Assembly: GCA_948567375.1 (NCBI GenBank)
Contig: OX419758.1
Coordinates: forward strand, 62,153,965-62,217,964
Direction: 5' to 3'
Length of the DNA: 64,000 bases
Source of the DNA: Lunularia cruciata
Lineage: Eukaryota; Streptophyta; Marchantiopsida; Lunulariales; Lunulariaceae
A program made the position numbers and the translations under genes. Positions 10,111 through 22,599 of the stretch are shown here, piece after piece. The notes under the pieces were generated by a model. That model was not told the origin of the DNA. It did not search any database and saw only the letters and a list, made by a program, of their open reading frames with translations. Numbering within the stretch: position 1 is the stretch's first letter; every line of letters begins with the position of its first letter.

Positions 10111-10697
10111 GTGTTTTAGTCCAAGAGAGTGGATCATGCCTCTTGGAAGAACATAAACTGCTAAAAATGAGTAAGTTAAGGTGGAGAACATAGAGTAATT
10201 GCTAGACTTAAGAAGGACTTTAGAGAGTGGAAGGGATGGATGTACCGGGAGGATAATTTCCTACACCTAGCTTTCCATTCTTCAATCTATTCCACATCAA
10301 GGTTATATATATCCAATGTGAGCAATGAGAGTATCACTAGTTTATCACTTTGGAGCAGAATTCATAGAAAGGGTGATGAACTCACCAAACTCGGTGATTC
10401 TACCTATGGTGGTATACAACAGAGAGTGGGATTTGATAATCTACATTCTATTATGATGTTATGGATGTGAATGTCACAAATCCTCTCCCTTTCAACACTC
10501 AAGTAGAAATTTGTTATGTAGTGAGACCAAAAGTGATGTTTAGAGATTTTATGGTTAGGAATTTTGGTGAGGAGTATTATCAACAAGTGATAGCTTCTAA
10601 GGTCCTAATGGTAATTTTGATAGTTTTTGCACCTTCCAGAGTGATCATATTGACTCTATATTGAAGTAGACATTAATAATTGAGTGTTGCAGGAACC
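10111..10697 (+). other. 5' untranslated leader of the chromovirus
   Basis: Sequence between primer binding site and gag. It has a small open frame at 10240-10470 that I do not recognise. Possibly leader, possibly a small insertion. Confidence 0.4.
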
Positions 10698-11780
10698 ATG
10701 GATCCGCAATTGTAAGAGCTAGTCCAAGGAATGCAAGGGATGTTGAATGAATTTTGAGAGATTAAGATAACCATGGAGACATCACAAAGTCAAGTGCAAA
10801 TCCTCAAGAATGATCAAGCAATGCAAGAAGAAGAGCCGTCTCAAAACCCAATACCTGCATCAAAAGTACTTGGGGAGTCACCCGTGCGTATGAACCTTGT
10901 CAACAATGAAGCCACATTGCTACTCCAAATGAAGAAGGCCTGCAACATTGAGCCTTACAAGGGACAACATACGATGGGAGTAATGGAAAATTGGATCTTG
11001 AGAATGAATCAATATTTTTAATTGTTCTCAATAGAGATCACTGAGCATGTTGTAGATGTGTTTGCATGTGGGTACTTGACCAATAAATCCCTTACATGGT
11101 ACAATGCTTGGGAATGATCCATGTTGGCAGAGAGAAGGGAAGTCACGTGGACAACAATGCAAGAAGGATTGCTAAAGAATTTCCAATCGGTGGATTCCGT
11201 GCAGATGGCTTGAATCCGACTACGGGGATTGAGATAGAAGAACAACATACAAGAGTATGTGGAGGCATTTTTGGATCTACAAGTCACAATAACCGACATG
11301 AGTCCAACAAAGGCTCTCAAAAATTTCAAACAAGGTTTGAAGGAGCGGATTCACCAAGAAGTCACGGTGCAAAATCCTTGCATGGTATTTGAAGCCATTG
11401 CTTGTGCGCAATGAATAGCAAGAGCATTGGATGGAGGTGAAGGAGTAGTTCCACCTCAACATTATTGGGCAGAAATGTCACACATGGGTGGACCAATACC
11501 AATGGAAATAGGCAACCTTTGATTTTGAGATTGAGGAGCACGACCGCTTCAAGGAGAGCCTGGACGGGTAGAAGAACAAAGAGATGGAGTCCCACAAGAA
11601 GAAGGAACTCAAGGAGAACAACGCCATTGTTACAATTTGTGACTGTATTGGGCACATATCTACCAACTATTGCGCTCATTTCCCTAGAGACCCTTGGCCT
11701 TCATACATGCAATCTTTGAACAACATGGAGAGACGCACTAAAGAAGAGGAGGTGGAAATCATTTTGGAAAATGAAGATTG
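10698..11780 (+). pseudogene. chromovirus Gag
   Basis: Gag forms the virus-like particle. An ATG at 10698 opens MDPQL followed by an in-frame stop. Later blocks include NIEPYKGQHTMGVMENWI, a Trp-rich middle (SLTWYNAW near 11090) and FLDLQVTITDMSPTKALKNF (about 11265-11325), which are typical Gag pieces. A degenerate zinc knuckle (CDCIGHISTNYC) is at about 11640-11676, with the first Cys shifted into another frame. At least four stops break it. Confidence 0.75.
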
Positions 11781-11889
11781 CTAGTAAATGTACCTCACAG
11801 CCTTATTGGCTCAATAAAGAAGCAAAGAAGCAAGGGAAGGAAGAAGAAAAATGTGCAAAGGTCTTGAAAGGCAACCTCACAATTGATTG

Positions 11890-12180
11890 TTGTGAATGGA
11901 GTCCTAGAAGGCAATCAAGTGAGAGTATTAATAGATCCGGGAGCAACAAAGAATTTCTTGTCTAGCTCTGTTGCAATAAGATTGGGAATGGATCTAGAGA
12001 GAGATGAGAGTGAAGAAGTAGAGTTACTTAATGGGAAAACATAGAGGATTGAATCATTACCTAGATGGGTAATACTCTCTGTAGGAGAATATCAAGAAGC
12101 AATTGAGTGGTGATTGATACAATTAGCTCATTATGATGCAATCTTAGGCATGCCATGGATGAAGCATTACAACCATATGG
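11890..12180 (+). pseudogene. chromovirus aspartic protease
   Basis: The active-site box reads VLIDPGATKNFL at about 11925-11960, where the family has D-S-G, so Ser is changed to Pro. The usual [10 protein letters not shown] block follows at about 12126-12155. This retropepsin cuts the polyprotein. Frames shift near 12110. Confidence 0.75.
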
Positions 12181-13740
12181 TAGATTGGAGGAAGAAAGTG
12201 GTGAGAACCAACCAATGGTTAATCATTGGGGTTAAAGAAAAATCACACAAGCAAGATTTGCCTCTATATGTCAGAGTTACAGCAACTGTTTGTAAGATCG
12301 ATAAATGTTTCATGGGTCTGATAAGAGAAGTCCAGAGTGCACAACTTGATGAACAAATTCTTGAGAAATTGAAAGATGTGGTGGATGAGTTTCAAGATGT
12401 CTTTCTCGATGATCTACCCTCAAGATTACCACCAAAAAGGAGAGAAGATCATAAAATTGAGACACTCTTGGGGAAGACACCTCTTTGTAAGGCCCCATAC
12501 CGTTTATCACCTCATGAGTTGGAGGAATGTAAGACTCAAATTGAGGAGATGTTGCAGAAAGGGTTCATCCAACCTAACATATCACCATATGGTGCTCTTG
12601 TCTTGTTTGTGAAGAAGAAGGACGGTACAATGTGCATGTGCATTGACTATCAAGATCTCAATCAACAAGCAATGAAGAACAAATACCCCTTACCTTGTAT
12701 GGATGACCTATTTGATCAACTCCAAGGAGCAAGATACTTTGCCAAATTGGACTTGCAAAGTGGTTACAATCAAATCTGAATTGTGAAAAAAACTGCCTTT
12801 TGAACCAGGTATGGCCACTTTGAGTATCTTGTGATGCCTTTTAGCCTCACCAATGCACCTGCCACTATCATGAGTCTAATGAATGACATATTCCATACTT
12901 GGATAAGTTTTTTATCATCTTCTTGGATAGCATCCTAGTATATAGTAGCACAATGACAAAACACAAACAACATCTACAAGAAGTCCTCCAGATTCTAAGA
13001 CAAAATTGATTGTATGCCAAAATCTCAGAGTGCAAGTTTGGCAAGTCTAAAGTAGACTAATTGGGGCATAGAGTAAGTGCAGAGGGCATTCAAATATTGA
13101 CGCATAAAATTGAGGTCATTCAAAAGTAGAGTGCCCCAAAAGATCAGACTCAACTCAAGAGCTTCTTGGGGTTGATGGGATTCTATCATAGATTTGTCAA
13201 GGACTTCTCCAAGGTTCCACAGCCTTTAACGGCACTACTTGGCAAGGGGAAGAAGTGGACATGGAGAACCGCACAAGAGTTAGCCTTTTAAGAATTGAAA
13301 GCCACCTTGCTACATGCACCAATCTTGAAGTGGTATGATCCAAAACGTCCAATCAAGTTGGCTATAAATGCATCAAGCGTAGCAATAAGAGCAGTCCTAC
13401 AACAAGAGTGGCATGACGGATGGCATCCAATTACATATTTCTCTCAAAATTTGTTATTGGCAGAGTGATACTACCACACCACAGAACAAGAAGAGTTGGC
13501 TATCATTCTTGCAACCAAGCATTGGAAGCACTATCTGGGCAAGAAGGCATTTGTAGTAGAGACAGACCATAAACCTCTAGTCTACCTTGAGACATAGAAG
13601 CATCTGTCTTGTCGCCATATATGATGGGCAGAGTGGCAATAATGCTTCAACATGATAGTTACCTATGTGGAAAGTAAGAAGCAACTTGTAGATGCATGCA
13701 CCTGCATGCCAATGGCAAACAACTTGGTGGTAGAGGTTAA
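12181..13740 (+). pseudogene. chromovirus reverse transcriptase and RNase H
   Basis: RT boxes seen: [22 protein letters not shown] and [13 protein letters not shown] (to 12776). A TGA at about 12777 stands where Arg is expected. [11 protein letters not shown] follows, and the catalytic box reads FLDSIL (about 12920), with Ser in place of the second Asp. RNase H shows WHPITYFSQNLL, HYLGKKAFVVETDHKPL and the end of the domain near 13720. Many stops. The defect at the catalytic aspartate alone would inactivate it. Confidence 0.88.
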
Positions 13741-14960
13741 GATTAACCCTAATTCTGGCCTGAAATTCTGGTTGCTACAAAAATTGATCTATAGATTGTA
13801 GAAGAACAATCATCCAAAGGTATCACCAGCACCTAAGGACTCACCTTTCATGATGAAAGATTATAGATCCCAAATGTCCTAGAATTATGCACTATCATTC
13901 TAGCAGAATGTCATGATTTGGCCATTGTAGGTCATGTCGGAGTGGACAAGACCTTGGATAGAGTCCAGTGCCATTACAATTGGCCCAAGATGAGCAACAA
14001 TGTGATGGACTACGTGCGTAGTGATCTACTTTGTCAAAAGAACAAAGCTTCTAATCAAGCTCATGCAGGGCTCCTTCAACCTCTCTTCACTCCTACCCAA
14101 CGTTGGGAAAAGGTGAGTATGGATCTCGTCTGTGAATTACCCAAGACCACCTCAGGGTTTGACTCCATTGTGGTCTTTGTGGACTAGCTCAGCAAAATGG
14201 TTTATGTATGCCATACCACCAAGGATGTAACCGCTCCACAACTAGCTAAATTATACTTAGATGTAGTCTTCTCTCACCTTGGCTTGTCTCAAGTACTCAT
14301 CACCGATAGAGGTACTCAATTCACTTGTTTGTTTTGGCAAACACTCTTTGGTTTCTTCAAAACCAAGTTGGCCATGTCCATAGCTTACCACCCACAAGTA
14401 GATAGACAAACAAAGCGGGCTAATTGCACTATTGAAGACATACTATGTGGCTTCACCTTAGAAGAGCAAGAGAGGTTGGACACGCTACTCTCGTTGGTGG
14501 AATTTGCTTACAAAAATTTAGTGAATGCATCCACCTAAGTCACTCTATTCTTCCTCATGTATGGTGAACATCCCTTCACACCTTCTAGCTTAATGAAGAT
14601 TTGTTTGGTGGCTACCAAGGTCAACGCAATCAACACATTTGTTTCTAGAATCCAACAAGGTGTGGAAAGCGCCAAGCACAGATTACAGATTATGCAAAAT
14701 TGACATAATCAGTATGTTGATGCACACAGTAGGCACATGGACTTCAATGTTGGGAATCAGGTGTGGCTATCAATAGCCAACCTCACATTAGTTGGACCTT
14801 GTTTTATTGGGCCTTTCTTGATTCTTTGTCGAGTTGGCGCTATGGCCTATCACCTCGAGCTACCACCACACATGAAGATCCATCTAGTGTTCCATGTTTC
14901 CATATTATGTAGATATGCTCCCCAATCAAGCCAGGGTCATTCCACACAAGACATTTGACC
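13741..14960 (+). pseudogene. chromovirus integrase
   Basis: The zinc-binding region (GHVGVDKTLDRVQCHYNWP) is at about 13930-13990. Core residues are SMDLVCELP (14118), LITDRGTQF (about 14299) and HPQVDRQTKRAN (about 14390), where the expected catalytic Glu is Lys. The C-terminal part contains FNVGNQVWLS and LELPPHMKIHLVFHVS, a usual run-up to a chromodomain. One stop interrupts the core at 14185. Confidence 0.88.
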
Positions 14961-14974
14961 TTGTCCGACACTCA

Positions 14975-15175
14975 TTGATGGCACAGAGGAATATGAAGTG
15001 GAGCATATTCTTCAAAAATGCATGTGTGGTACTCTCTATCCACGGGTGGACTATCTAGTACATTAGAAAGGTACCCTCTCTATGAAGCAACCTGGGAACC
15101 TACTGCCAATTTGACTCATGCACCGATGTTGGTGCAAGCGTTTGAGCAACAATTGCACAACGAGGATGTTGCTTC
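14975..15175 (+). pseudogene. chromodomain at integrase C terminus
   Basis: EEYEVEHILQK (about 14986-15020) and, after a stop and a frameshift near 15065-15080, a YEATWEPTANLTHAP stretch make a classic chromovirus chromodomain. In chromoviruses it is thought to steer integration toward particular chromatin. The element stops shortly afterwards. Confidence 0.8.
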
Positions 15176-15177
15176 TT

Positions 15178-15190
15178 AAAAGGAGGGGGG
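15178..15190 (+). other. polypurine tract of chromovirus
   Basis: AAAAGGAGGGGGG sits two bases before the 3' LTR, the place where plus-strand DNA synthesis is primed. Confidence 0.85.
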
Positions 15191-15192
15191 TC

Positions 15193-15931
15193 TGTAATAC
15201 CAAGAGCTAGCCATATGATCTAGATGTGAAATTTGGTTTGGTGACATTTGGAATGATGTTATACATGATGGTCAAAATAGATCAAATAGAAATATCACCA
15301 AAAGAGTACTTCTACTAATAGGGCAGAAACCAAAATAGACTTGAAAACCTTAGAACCAATAGCTAGACATATAATTTAAAGGTGATAATTGGTTTGGTAA
15401 CATCTAGAAGGATGTTACACATGATAGACTAAATAGATCAAAATGAGGTATCACCAAAAGGGGACTTATACTAATAGAGGAGGAACCGAAATATGCCTGA
15501 AATCTTTGAAGGCAATTTTGAAGGCCTAAACGTATGAATTGGGCCTTGAAAATGTGCAGATGCCCCCCCCCCCCCTTCCCATGCAAGAAATTTTGGCCTT
15601 CCCTCCTCCTTGCTTTGTCTCATCGAGAGCTTTCCAACGGTACTTCACCCATGTGATTCCTACATGAAGATTCCCTAAACGATTCCTCCTTATCAAAGCT
15701 TGTTTGACCAACCAGATAGGACTAGGACCAACATGTCACCCATCCAAGTAAGTAATCCAAGGGTGGAGCTTGCTGACATGTCACCTGTCTATGTGCCTAA
15801 TCCTATGGTGGAGCTTCCTTGGAGGAGATCCTCTATGTCTATATAATAAAGAAAAAGTGCTCCTTTGGGGCATCGGATGATTGAGTGTGAAATCTGTGTT
15901 TTCTCTCTTCTCTTGTCCTTGGAGTATTACA
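15193..15931 (+). repeat. 3' LTR of chromovirus 9370-15931
   Basis: Starts TGTAATACCAAGAGCTAGCC and ends GGAGTATTACA. A run of C residues (about 15566-15578) replaces the shorter CCCCC runs of the 5' LTR. Substitutions between the two LTRs are frequent, so the insertion is old. Confidence 0.93.
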
Positions 15932-15936
15932 GTAAT
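15932..15936 (+). repeat. target site duplication (GTAAT), right
   Basis: Exact repeat of 9365-9369. Confidence 0.9.
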
Positions 15937-16480
15937 CAACCATAACAATGATGTAATTGTACATTGTTCTATTGGCTGTGGGATTGATAGGTGTCACAAA
16001 ATCAATTCTCCATCTCTAAAATGGTTGAGTGGCCTAGACCAATTGGAGGAGCATGCGGTATCTAGAAAAGTGCTTCCCATGTGTTGACAAGCATCACACA
16101 TGTGAGTGTTCCTATTAGCATCCTAAGAGATAGATAAGATGTGATATTCTACTCTAGTCTTCTATTCTCTTATCTCTCTCCTTGGTCTTTTACAAGCAAA
16201 ATGTGATGCTAAACCAAGAGTACCATCAGCCAAAAGACATGGAGAGAAGTGTTGATAGTCCATATCACCAAAACTTTCATGACCAAATCCCTTGAAGAAC
16301 TGTCTTGTTCAAAAGGCTCAAATTTAGTTGTCTACCAAGTTTCAGCATGATCAGAAATTTTGACAACAATTTCTTTTCAGGCCAATATATTCCAAACAGA
16401 ACCTTCCTAGATTTCACCTATAGGAAATATAACTAGCAATAAGGGTGGGATACCCAACCAAGCAAATTGTGGAAAAACAT
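15937..16480 (-). pseudogene. antisense Ty3/gypsy integrase, N-terminal part
   Basis: Continuation of the integrase split at 9369. The - strand shows CDACQHMGST (about 16077-16106), the second half of the zinc-binding motif, followed by a block around 15970-16010 that fits the stretch before the catalytic core. Stops are frequent, and upstream similarity fades by about 16480. Confidence 0.65.
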
Positions 16481-16779
16481 TTAGAATTTTAAGGTATTTT
16501 TTCCATATTCAAAATCTAAAATCCACATTTTCTTGATGTTTCTTGGTGTGTTTTGCCTTTGATCACCATTTTGGAAGTCTTTTTTTTATCAATTGTACTT
16601 CAAATGGGTGTTTTTTGTATGTTTCATCATAGATTCTTGCCTTTTTGGTCTTCTTTCAAGATCACCAAATGTACATGTTTAGAGGTGGGAATAGAGTTAT
16701 CTTTGTGCATGAGGAGGTTATGCTCAATTAGAGTAGATAGCTTAGTAGTTAACTTTCTTTTTTGAGTAAAGATCAACCA

Positions 16780-17840
16780 TGGTTGAATTCAGTGCAAGCT
16801 CTATCTCAAGCAAGAAGCTTGACAAGTGCAACTATGTTATATGGAAGCTGCACATGAAGTATTTCCTTATGGAATAAGAACTATGAGACATTATCACAAG
16901 GGTGGAGATGCAACCTGAAGGAGATGATAAGATCTCAAAGGTGAGAAAATGGAAGAAGCAAGCCAACCATGTGATGCATTACCTTACAATTTCCATTTCT
17001 GCCTCTATGGAATGGTGCATGCCTATACCAAGGCTTGGTGCAAAATTCTAATGAGCAATGTAGCCCCAACCAATATTATGGTGTTGTTATTGTTGTATGA
17101 CAGTCATAAGCATAGTGGCCTTTTGCACCACAATGGTTACATGGTACAATTTCCATTTTTGCCTTGGTATAAGGCTTGCACCATAGTCCCCATGATATAG
17201 GTCATTGTCAATTTTCACTTGGGTGTATTTCTTGTAGCAAAAATCTGAGGAGTTATCTATTTTCAAAACCTTTAAGACCCTTGTAGAGAAGCAATCCACA
17301 CACCATATCCTTCAATTTAGGTTGGATGAAGGTAGTGATTACCTATATGTGGAATTCACAACATTTTGCAACATCATGGCATCCAATGCTAATAGAGCTA
17401 TAGTTACAATCCATAGTAAAATGGAGTTGCAAAACACAAGAACCATCATATAATAGAGGCAACATGTGCTATGATAAATGAGACTCATATGCCTAAAATC
17501 TATTTGGCAAAAGCCATTGCATGTGCAATTTCCTTGATGAATAAATGTCCATCTATAGTAGTTGCTTCTTGTACCTCATAGAGGCATTTGCAAGCACTAA
17601 GCTTGACATGAAACATCTAAAATCCTTGGTTGTGTGTGTTTTGTGTACATTCCAAATGAGAAGCAAAGCAAGCTTGATCCCAAAGCTATATGTAGTATAT
17701 TCTTAGGCTATACTCTCTAGGCACATGGATATAGATTTTATGATCCCTCCATGCAGTAGCTTTATGTGATTAAGGATGTTATGTTTGATGAGCAAAATAC
17801 TTGGTATGCATTTCTTGAGCCTTGCACTGCTCCTTGATTG
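16780..17840 (+). mobile_element. Ty1/copia remnant (gag and integrase pieces)
   Basis: At 16780-17010 the + strand gives a Gag start (KLDKCNYVIWKLHMKYFL, then KVRKWKKQANHVMHYL), typical of copia Gag. At about 17610-17830 it gives the end of the integrase domain (PNEKQSKLDPKA, then FLGYT, GYRFYDPSM and DVMFDEQNTWY). The RT is missing and the parts between are degraded or deleted. No LTRs were seen. An old relic. Confidence 0.78.
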
Positions 17841-20030
17841 TGTGACAACTTAGCTAATATCACTTTTGCAGTAATTCGGTAAGTAAAGTTTGTTCCCACT
17901 AAGATACAAGTCAAAATGGGCAAATAAAAAGTAAAACACAACAATTTAGTTCTTCTTAGTTGCATCTTTAATCTCTCAGGTAGAAACCACACCCAAAAGA
18001 GAGTAACAAGCATTGATCATAGTCTCGTTACAAATTAACACTCCATAATCACAATACTATCAAATCTTTCCAAACAACTTTTGATTGTGATGATTCAGAT
18101 TCTCCCAAAGACGGTTACTTGATTGCAAAATGACTTCACCTCAAAACTTTGTTCCATCCCTCCATTGAAGGCACAACGTCCATGATCAAAATTGCTTTGC
18201 ATCAAACTCACGTTGCACTCACAAATGTAGAATACTACCAACACTACAATTTCTCTCAGATCTATCAAGGCATTACTTCGATTACACTTCACTCAGGATC
18301 AAACACACAAAATGAAGATAAGCATTATGGAATCCAACATCCAACAAGCTCACTAACTTGCACTTCAAAATTCTCCAAACACTCACAAACACAAACACAA
18401 ACATAAACTTGTTATTCAAAATTAAGCTCAAGCGACAAGCATTAAGAATCAGCACTTTGCTTTATCTATCTTTGTAAATTATGAATACAAAATAACATGT
18501 TACTGTGAATGCCTCCTTTAAATAGGCAGAGCATTTCAACAGTTAGCTAACTAATATACCGTTCTATAACAACTCTTCCAACCTATAGATCCAAAATGAC
18601 AATGCACCTCTTCATATTTGCCTTTTCAAATCTCAAATCTGTTACTTCTCAGATCTGATGTCAACCTCAACTTTGGCTTCCAAACCCAATGGTCTTCCTA
18701 TCACTTCTCCTTCTTTGGATCTCTCTTCTACTAACTCCTGTACTATTTCTACTACTTGTTCACTTTGATCTGCAATTTCACAAATGGATAACCTTTCTAT
18801 CTCTTTATCTTTTGACCCACTCTTCTCTAATGTCTCAAGTGACTAATCTAAAGACACTTGCAATCCTACTTTTACTACTTCAGACTTCTTCTCTTCCTTC
18901 ACTATACTCCAAGGTCTCTCTAACTTTGAATTTACTCAGTCTAATCTGAGACTTATATTATCTCCTACCTCTAACATTTTTCTATCAACTCTTTCTCTCC
19001 AACAAATCAATCATTCAATCAATCAATTCATATCTACATCCTTCACTCCACTCTTCCAAGTTTCCTACACAAGCAACTTTAATTCATGTAGTCCTGCTTC
19101 CTCTAGCTTCCTTTCAGATTTTGTGCTCAACATTGCTCTCATTCTCCCAACAACTTCTCCTACCGACTCTGATGCATATCCTTGAGATTGTTCTACCTTC
19201 AATTCTTCTCTATACATCTTAAACTCATCTTTTTACTTGGTTACCAACATCTTCTTCTCCTCCACACCCACACCCTCCCCTACATACCCAAGTGCACAAT
19301 TTATGCACTTGGGTATGAATTTGACCCCCTTCAATTTGATCAACTATATTGCATTGATAATCTACTCACATCACTTGCTTTTTATCTTCAATTTATAGCC
19401 TATTAGCATCTCTCTCCAATGATGGTCTTCACTCTCCAATTTTCCTTCCTTAACTCTCTCAATTGTTGAAGAACTTTAGACTTTCTCTCTTGGGACCTAA
19501 GCACTTGCAATTTTATCACTTAGTTTTTTTTTTTTGACAAGTGGACCTCACAACTCCACCTTGAAGCTCTTGAGTAAGATTAAGTCTTTCCCTTCCTATA
19601 AGAGCACATCAATTATCAAGTCCTAAACCTATTCATAAGTAAACACCATAAGGATGATAAGATTTGGGTTCTCCATCATTCACTTTGGCCCAAAATGTGT
19701 CACTATCCAATCTCATAAGCGGTCATGGTATAGAATCTGAAGCTTGATGAGAAAATGATTTGGGAGTGGCAGATTGGGAGCACATGACATTTCCTACTCA
19801 AGTTCTTCTTTTGATGCTCTAGTGGCCACACTCTACTACAACTCTCACTCTCAACGTTCTCCTCTTGCTCAAGACTTCTATAACTAAAATACACATCCTA
19901 TCAAATCTCCACCACTTATATATGTAAGAGTAATCAAAGATGAGAAGACCATAATCCATATGGCCAATTGTATACATGTACATAGATTGTTCTCATGGCA
20001 TTAGCTTAACCATGGGAATTGTCCTACAAT
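17841..20030. other. spacer, CT-rich, no recognised gene
   Basis: Strong T/C bias on the + strand between about 18600 and 19500 gives several open frames of low complexity that do not look like proteins. A perfect 14-bp inverted repeat is at 19283-19317. Parts may come from an antisense LTR element, but I cannot prove this. Confidence 0.4.
19283..19317. repeat. perfect 14-bp inverted repeat with 7-nt loop
   Basis: CATACCCAAGTGCA, then CAATTTA, then TGCACTTGGGTATG. The arms match without mismatch. It could fold as a hairpin or be the trace of a small palindromic event. Confidence 0.85.
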
Positions 20031-20455
20031 CTACTCCAATAATATGGAGAGAAAATATACTAAACTCATTTTTCTAATTACACAAACTACAACATGACAC
20101 AATATATGGTGTGTTTGCAATTTTTTTGAAGGTCTTGGCGGAGATTGAGTTGTGACAACCAAGGAACCAAAGCACTTAGCCAATTGCATGGCTTCCTCTA
20201 AGTTTTTGGGCTTATGCATGGTTACTTCCAATTTGGTGTGTGCTTTCAAATCATTCACAAATCAATCTAGAGCTTCACTTTGTAATATCTCTAAAATTTA
20301 TTATAGTGTTTTGGAATTGAGTGTTATAATTCTATACACAACCAATCTAATTTAATTTTATAAATTTATTTTGTGCAACTCATGTAACATTCACCTATTG
20401 AAATCTCCCAATTATTGCTATCTTGAATTCTTCCCATGTCAAGATTGGAGCAATA
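20031..20455 (-). pseudogene. antisense chromovirus gag fragment
   Basis: The - strand reads THTKLEV-like and EEAMQLAKCFGSLVVTT pieces that closely parallel the gag of the chromovirus at 57557-63248 (TKLEVTIREP, EAIQLVEHFDSLVATT). DNA similarity to that gag goes on to about 20455 and then stops. No intact frame. Confidence 0.7.
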
Positions 20456-20469
20456 AACTACCATAGAAT

Positions 20470-20765
20470 GTTCTAGAACCACCTATGAAATTTCATGGTA
20501 GGAATCTTCTAGGGACCTTCCAAGGATTGGGTAACTTGCACACCAAGTTAATAGCTAACTTAGCTTGTATGCCAAGTAGACAACTTCTAAAAGAATTCCT
20601 TGGAAGCTTCTCAAGAGCCTTGCATTGCTTCACTATAAATACCAAAGTCCAAATTCATGTTAGGCATTTGGAGTTTCTTTCAGTTGAGAGTTTTGATATG
20701 ATCTTCCCTTCTGATCTTCCATTTGCAAATTTCTCTCCTTGGTCTTTTAAAAAGCTTTGTCAAAG
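20470..20765 (+). repeat. partial chromovirus LTR
   Basis: The stretch with AAGCTTCTCAAGAGCCTTG, a TATA box at 20633-20640, CATTTGGAGTTTC and TTCTCTCCTTGGTCTTTTA matches the LTRs at 40138-40621 and 62823-63248 (the latter inverted). The left part is degraded, and no matching partner or target duplication was found. Confidence 0.7.
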
Positions 20766-20787
20766 GTCACCAAGTTTCACAAACATA

Positions 20788-22370
20788 ATGTTGGGGAGAT
20801 GAGCAAGAGAGAGCTTTTGTAGAGCTCACGGAGAAGTTGACATCCTCTTCCATCCTTAGGAGACCAATCAAAGGATCCATATTCTAGGTTCATATTGTAT
20901 GTTGGAGCTTAAAGTAGTGCTTACTCAACAAGATGATGAGGGGAGAAGTTTGTGGTAACTTATGCTAGTTGCTCCAACAATTTAAAAAAAGCAAAGTACA
21001 ATTCATATGAGAAGGAGTGTTTAGTAGTAATGTGAGCAATTGCACATTTTTTATGTTACTTGTTTAAGAATCACTTCATTCTCATCATTGACATCAACCA
21101 CTAAAGTTGTTGATGTGGCCAACAAGCTTTGGGAAATCTTGCACAATGGGCTCTGATTTTATATGAGATGATTTCATGATTTTTCATAGACCTAGAGTGG
21201 TAAAACATGATGAAAATGGGTTGAATAGAGCTAGCATGATTATATAAAGGCACATTGGCATGGTGAGATAGATGAGAGATGGTACTAGGTTGGCATGAAT
21301 TTTCTTTTTTATCTATTTTGATTGAAGCTTTGATGGTATCTCTATCAACACAAATAGGAGGAGTTGTTGAGATCTCCAAGTCGGAGAGTAGATATTTTGG
21401 TATAAGTCAACAAGATATTCATGATGATATCTTGGTGATGGACAGTCTTTGCATTTGTATTGTGGGAGGCACAACTAATACCAAGAAGAGAGACCATGAT
21501 TTCAACAAGCCATGTACTTCATATTGGAGAGCAAACATATTCTTAAGACATGGGAGGATGGTATAGTGAAAGTAGTTCTTCTTCCATCTTAGAAACCACA
21601 ATTATATGTCATACTCATGAGGATCTAGGACATTTTGGAGTGAAGCAAATATTTAGCTTACTCTTAAGTCATTATTGGTGGTACAATATGCATATTGATA
21701 TGCAATAGCTTGTTTCAATATGAATGGTTTGTGACTGAGTTAGAACATCACTTAATGCTCCCATGCCATAGTTGCACCCTTACCTATTATGAGGTTGGGT
21801 TATCATTGGAGTTTGGAATTTTTTGGACCTTTACCATTGACTATGAGATATCATCATTATGTTTTGGTTATGGTGTAGCATGTCTTTAAGTGTGTTGAGT
21901 TAGTGGTACTTCACAAAAAGTCCAATGGATTGTCAACTTATTTGTTCTTGGATCAAGTTCTTATATGCACCCATTGAGGTCATAAAAAATTATGGTATAG
22001 AGTTCTTAGGAGAGTTTCAGGTCTTGTATGACAAAATCTTGATTGATTACCATACTACATCTTGAGATCACCCTAAGGCAGATGGTTTGGCAAAGAGAGT
22101 TGTTCAAACAATGAAGAGAAGATGCATAAGTATGGTTTGCAAAGCAATCATTCTAATTATGTTGGTTTGCAATGGGTTATTGGTTCAATTGGCAAGCATC
22201 CTTAGCATCATTCTTATTTTCTTACTTTATGGACAAGATCCATATTTAGCTACAATCATTCGTTGTGATGGTAGTGTAGTTTTGGACTTGGATGATCTTG
22301 AGGTATGGGTGAGAGCATATTCTCAACATGTAGAGTTTTTGGAGAGTGATACCAACTGATTTTACAACTA
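20788..22370 (+). pseudogene. RNase H end and integrase of copy 2
   Basis: Recognisable pieces are the YASRSNN-like block near 20960, the spacer IHDDILVMDSLCIC-like stretch (about 21418-21460) shared with copy 1 at 3469-3510, the zinc-binding segment near 21660-21740, and a C-terminal block with VVLDLDDLEVWVRAYSQ at about 22276-22326. Every domain contains stops. No function can remain. Confidence 0.75.
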
Positions 22371-22599
22371 CTCAATATAAAGATACTTTAGATTATCTCA
22401 CTATTGAGGGTGATATTATAGATCCACAATCCATCAAAGTATAATAAACTTCATAAACTAGATATCTATATTTCAATATAGATTTATATCTATAATAGAT
22501 TGCACAACAAATCTTGATGTGACTACATGCCGTACTATCTTGAGAGAGCATGAGATTTTGTCTTTTGGAGTCTTCATGTTAGTATTATGCAATGGTGTT

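Larger units (their letters stand above)
9370..15931 (+). mobile_element. complete Ty3/gypsy chromovirus (6.56 kb), inactive
   Basis: Two direct LTRs (9370-10095 and 15193-15931) start with TGTAATACC and end in ATTACA. A perfect 5-bp target duplication flanks them. Between them lie an initiator-Met-type primer binding site, gag, protease, RT, RNase H, integrase, a chromodomain and a polypurine tract, in standard Ty3 order. Stops are scattered through the polyprotein, the RT active site reads FLDSIL and the last integrase residue is Lys in place of Glu, so the copy is dead. It lies inside an antisense Ty3 integrase. Confidence 0.95.

Noticed and set aside
11018..11679. - strand open frames opposite the chromovirus gag
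   Set aside because: They are shadows of gag on the other strand; all retroelement motifs are on the + strand.
15566..15578. Run of C residues in the 3' LTR
   Set aside because: A homopolymer expansion of short C runs in the 5' LTR; may be a sequencing or slippage effect.
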